A DNA stretch of 5,274 nt from Bacteroidales bacterium. Its GTDB lineage: Bacteria > Bacteroidota > Bacteroidia > Bacteroidales > B39-G9. The translations under genes were made by a program, and so were the position numbers. Shown here in pieces: positions 5,212 to 5,274 of the stretch. The notes beneath the pieces were generated by a model that was not told the DNA's origin, did not search any database, and saw nothing but the letters and a program-made list of their open reading frames with translations. How positions within the stretch are numbered: position 1 is the stretch's first letter; each line of letters begins with the position of its first letter. The stretch spans positions 1 through 5,274 of the forward strand of contig JAGLDO010000050.1 in NCBI GenBank assembly GCA_023145555.1, given 5' to 3'.

Positions 5212-5274
5212 AATTCTCAAATTAACAATTCCCTATTTTTCTGTATTTAGATTATTTATTTGACCAACTAAATT

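Larger units (their letters stand above)
4988..5274. other. Intergenic region at the right edge, no convincing gene
   Basis: This stretch (341 bp counted from the preferred start at 4933) holds the 14-bp inverted repeat and the nested palindrome. It also holds a 12-bp direct repeat, ATTCCCTATTTT, at 5158-5169 and 5228-5239. I found no convincing promoter for the gene on its left: TATATTTA (minus strand, 5060-5053) misses the final G of TAnnTTTG and has no TTG upstream. The last 42 bases are open on the minus strand for 13 codons before TAG (5235-5233), which may be a gene tail but cannot be tested. Confidence 0.6.

Noticed and set aside
5233..5274. Possible C-terminal tail of a further minus-strand gene (NLVGQINNLNTEK then TAG)
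   Set aside because: Thirteen open codons at the window edge are too few to distinguish from chance; sequence to the right is needed.

Overview
The window looks like chromosomal DNA from a Bacteroidetes (Bacteroidota) bacterium with an A+T-rich genome. Three things point there: the protein sequences (IF3, L20 and ThrRS all read as Bacteroidetes-type by recall), a TATCTTTG box of the Bacteroidetes -7 type (TAnnTTTG) just upstream of thrS, and A-rich leaders without a Shine-Dalgarno sequence in front of most genes. No database search was possible, so the placement is by family recall and is not resolved below phylum/order.

All real genes lie on the minus strand. Reading in the direction of transcription (right to left): 5274-4988 is non-coding and carries a nested imperfect palindrome (5073-5211) and a perfect 14-bp inverted repeat (4994-5025). 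Next, 4933-3461 encodes an exported two-domain protein, a nucleoside-hydrolase-like domain fused to an FmdE-like domain. Then 3460-3202 is non-coding, with a row of four hairpins and the thrS promoter. The classical translation operon follows: thrS (3201-1267), infC (1237-692), rpmI (661-464) and rplT (365-18).

The operon genes all serve translation: threonyl-tRNA synthetase charges tRNA-Thr, IF3 polices start-codon choice on the 30S subunit, and L35 and L20 are 50S proteins, L20 being an early assembly protein. The most informative point is infC. The reading frame between its upstream stop and the internal ATG at 1096 contains no ATG, GTG or TTG, yet encodes a normal IF3 N-terminus. Translation must therefore begin at a rare codon, most likely ATA at 1237-1235, placed 8 nt after a full AGGAGG. 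This mirrors the AUU start of E. coli infC, by which IF3 represses its own synthesis. infC is also the only gene here with a strong Shine-Dalgarno sequence.

I saw no mobile-element gene, CRISPR array, tRNA or rRNA. The less ordinary parts are the infC start, the nucleoside hydrolase-FmdE fusion with altered catalytic and metal-ligand positions, and the palindromic repeats in both intergenic regions.
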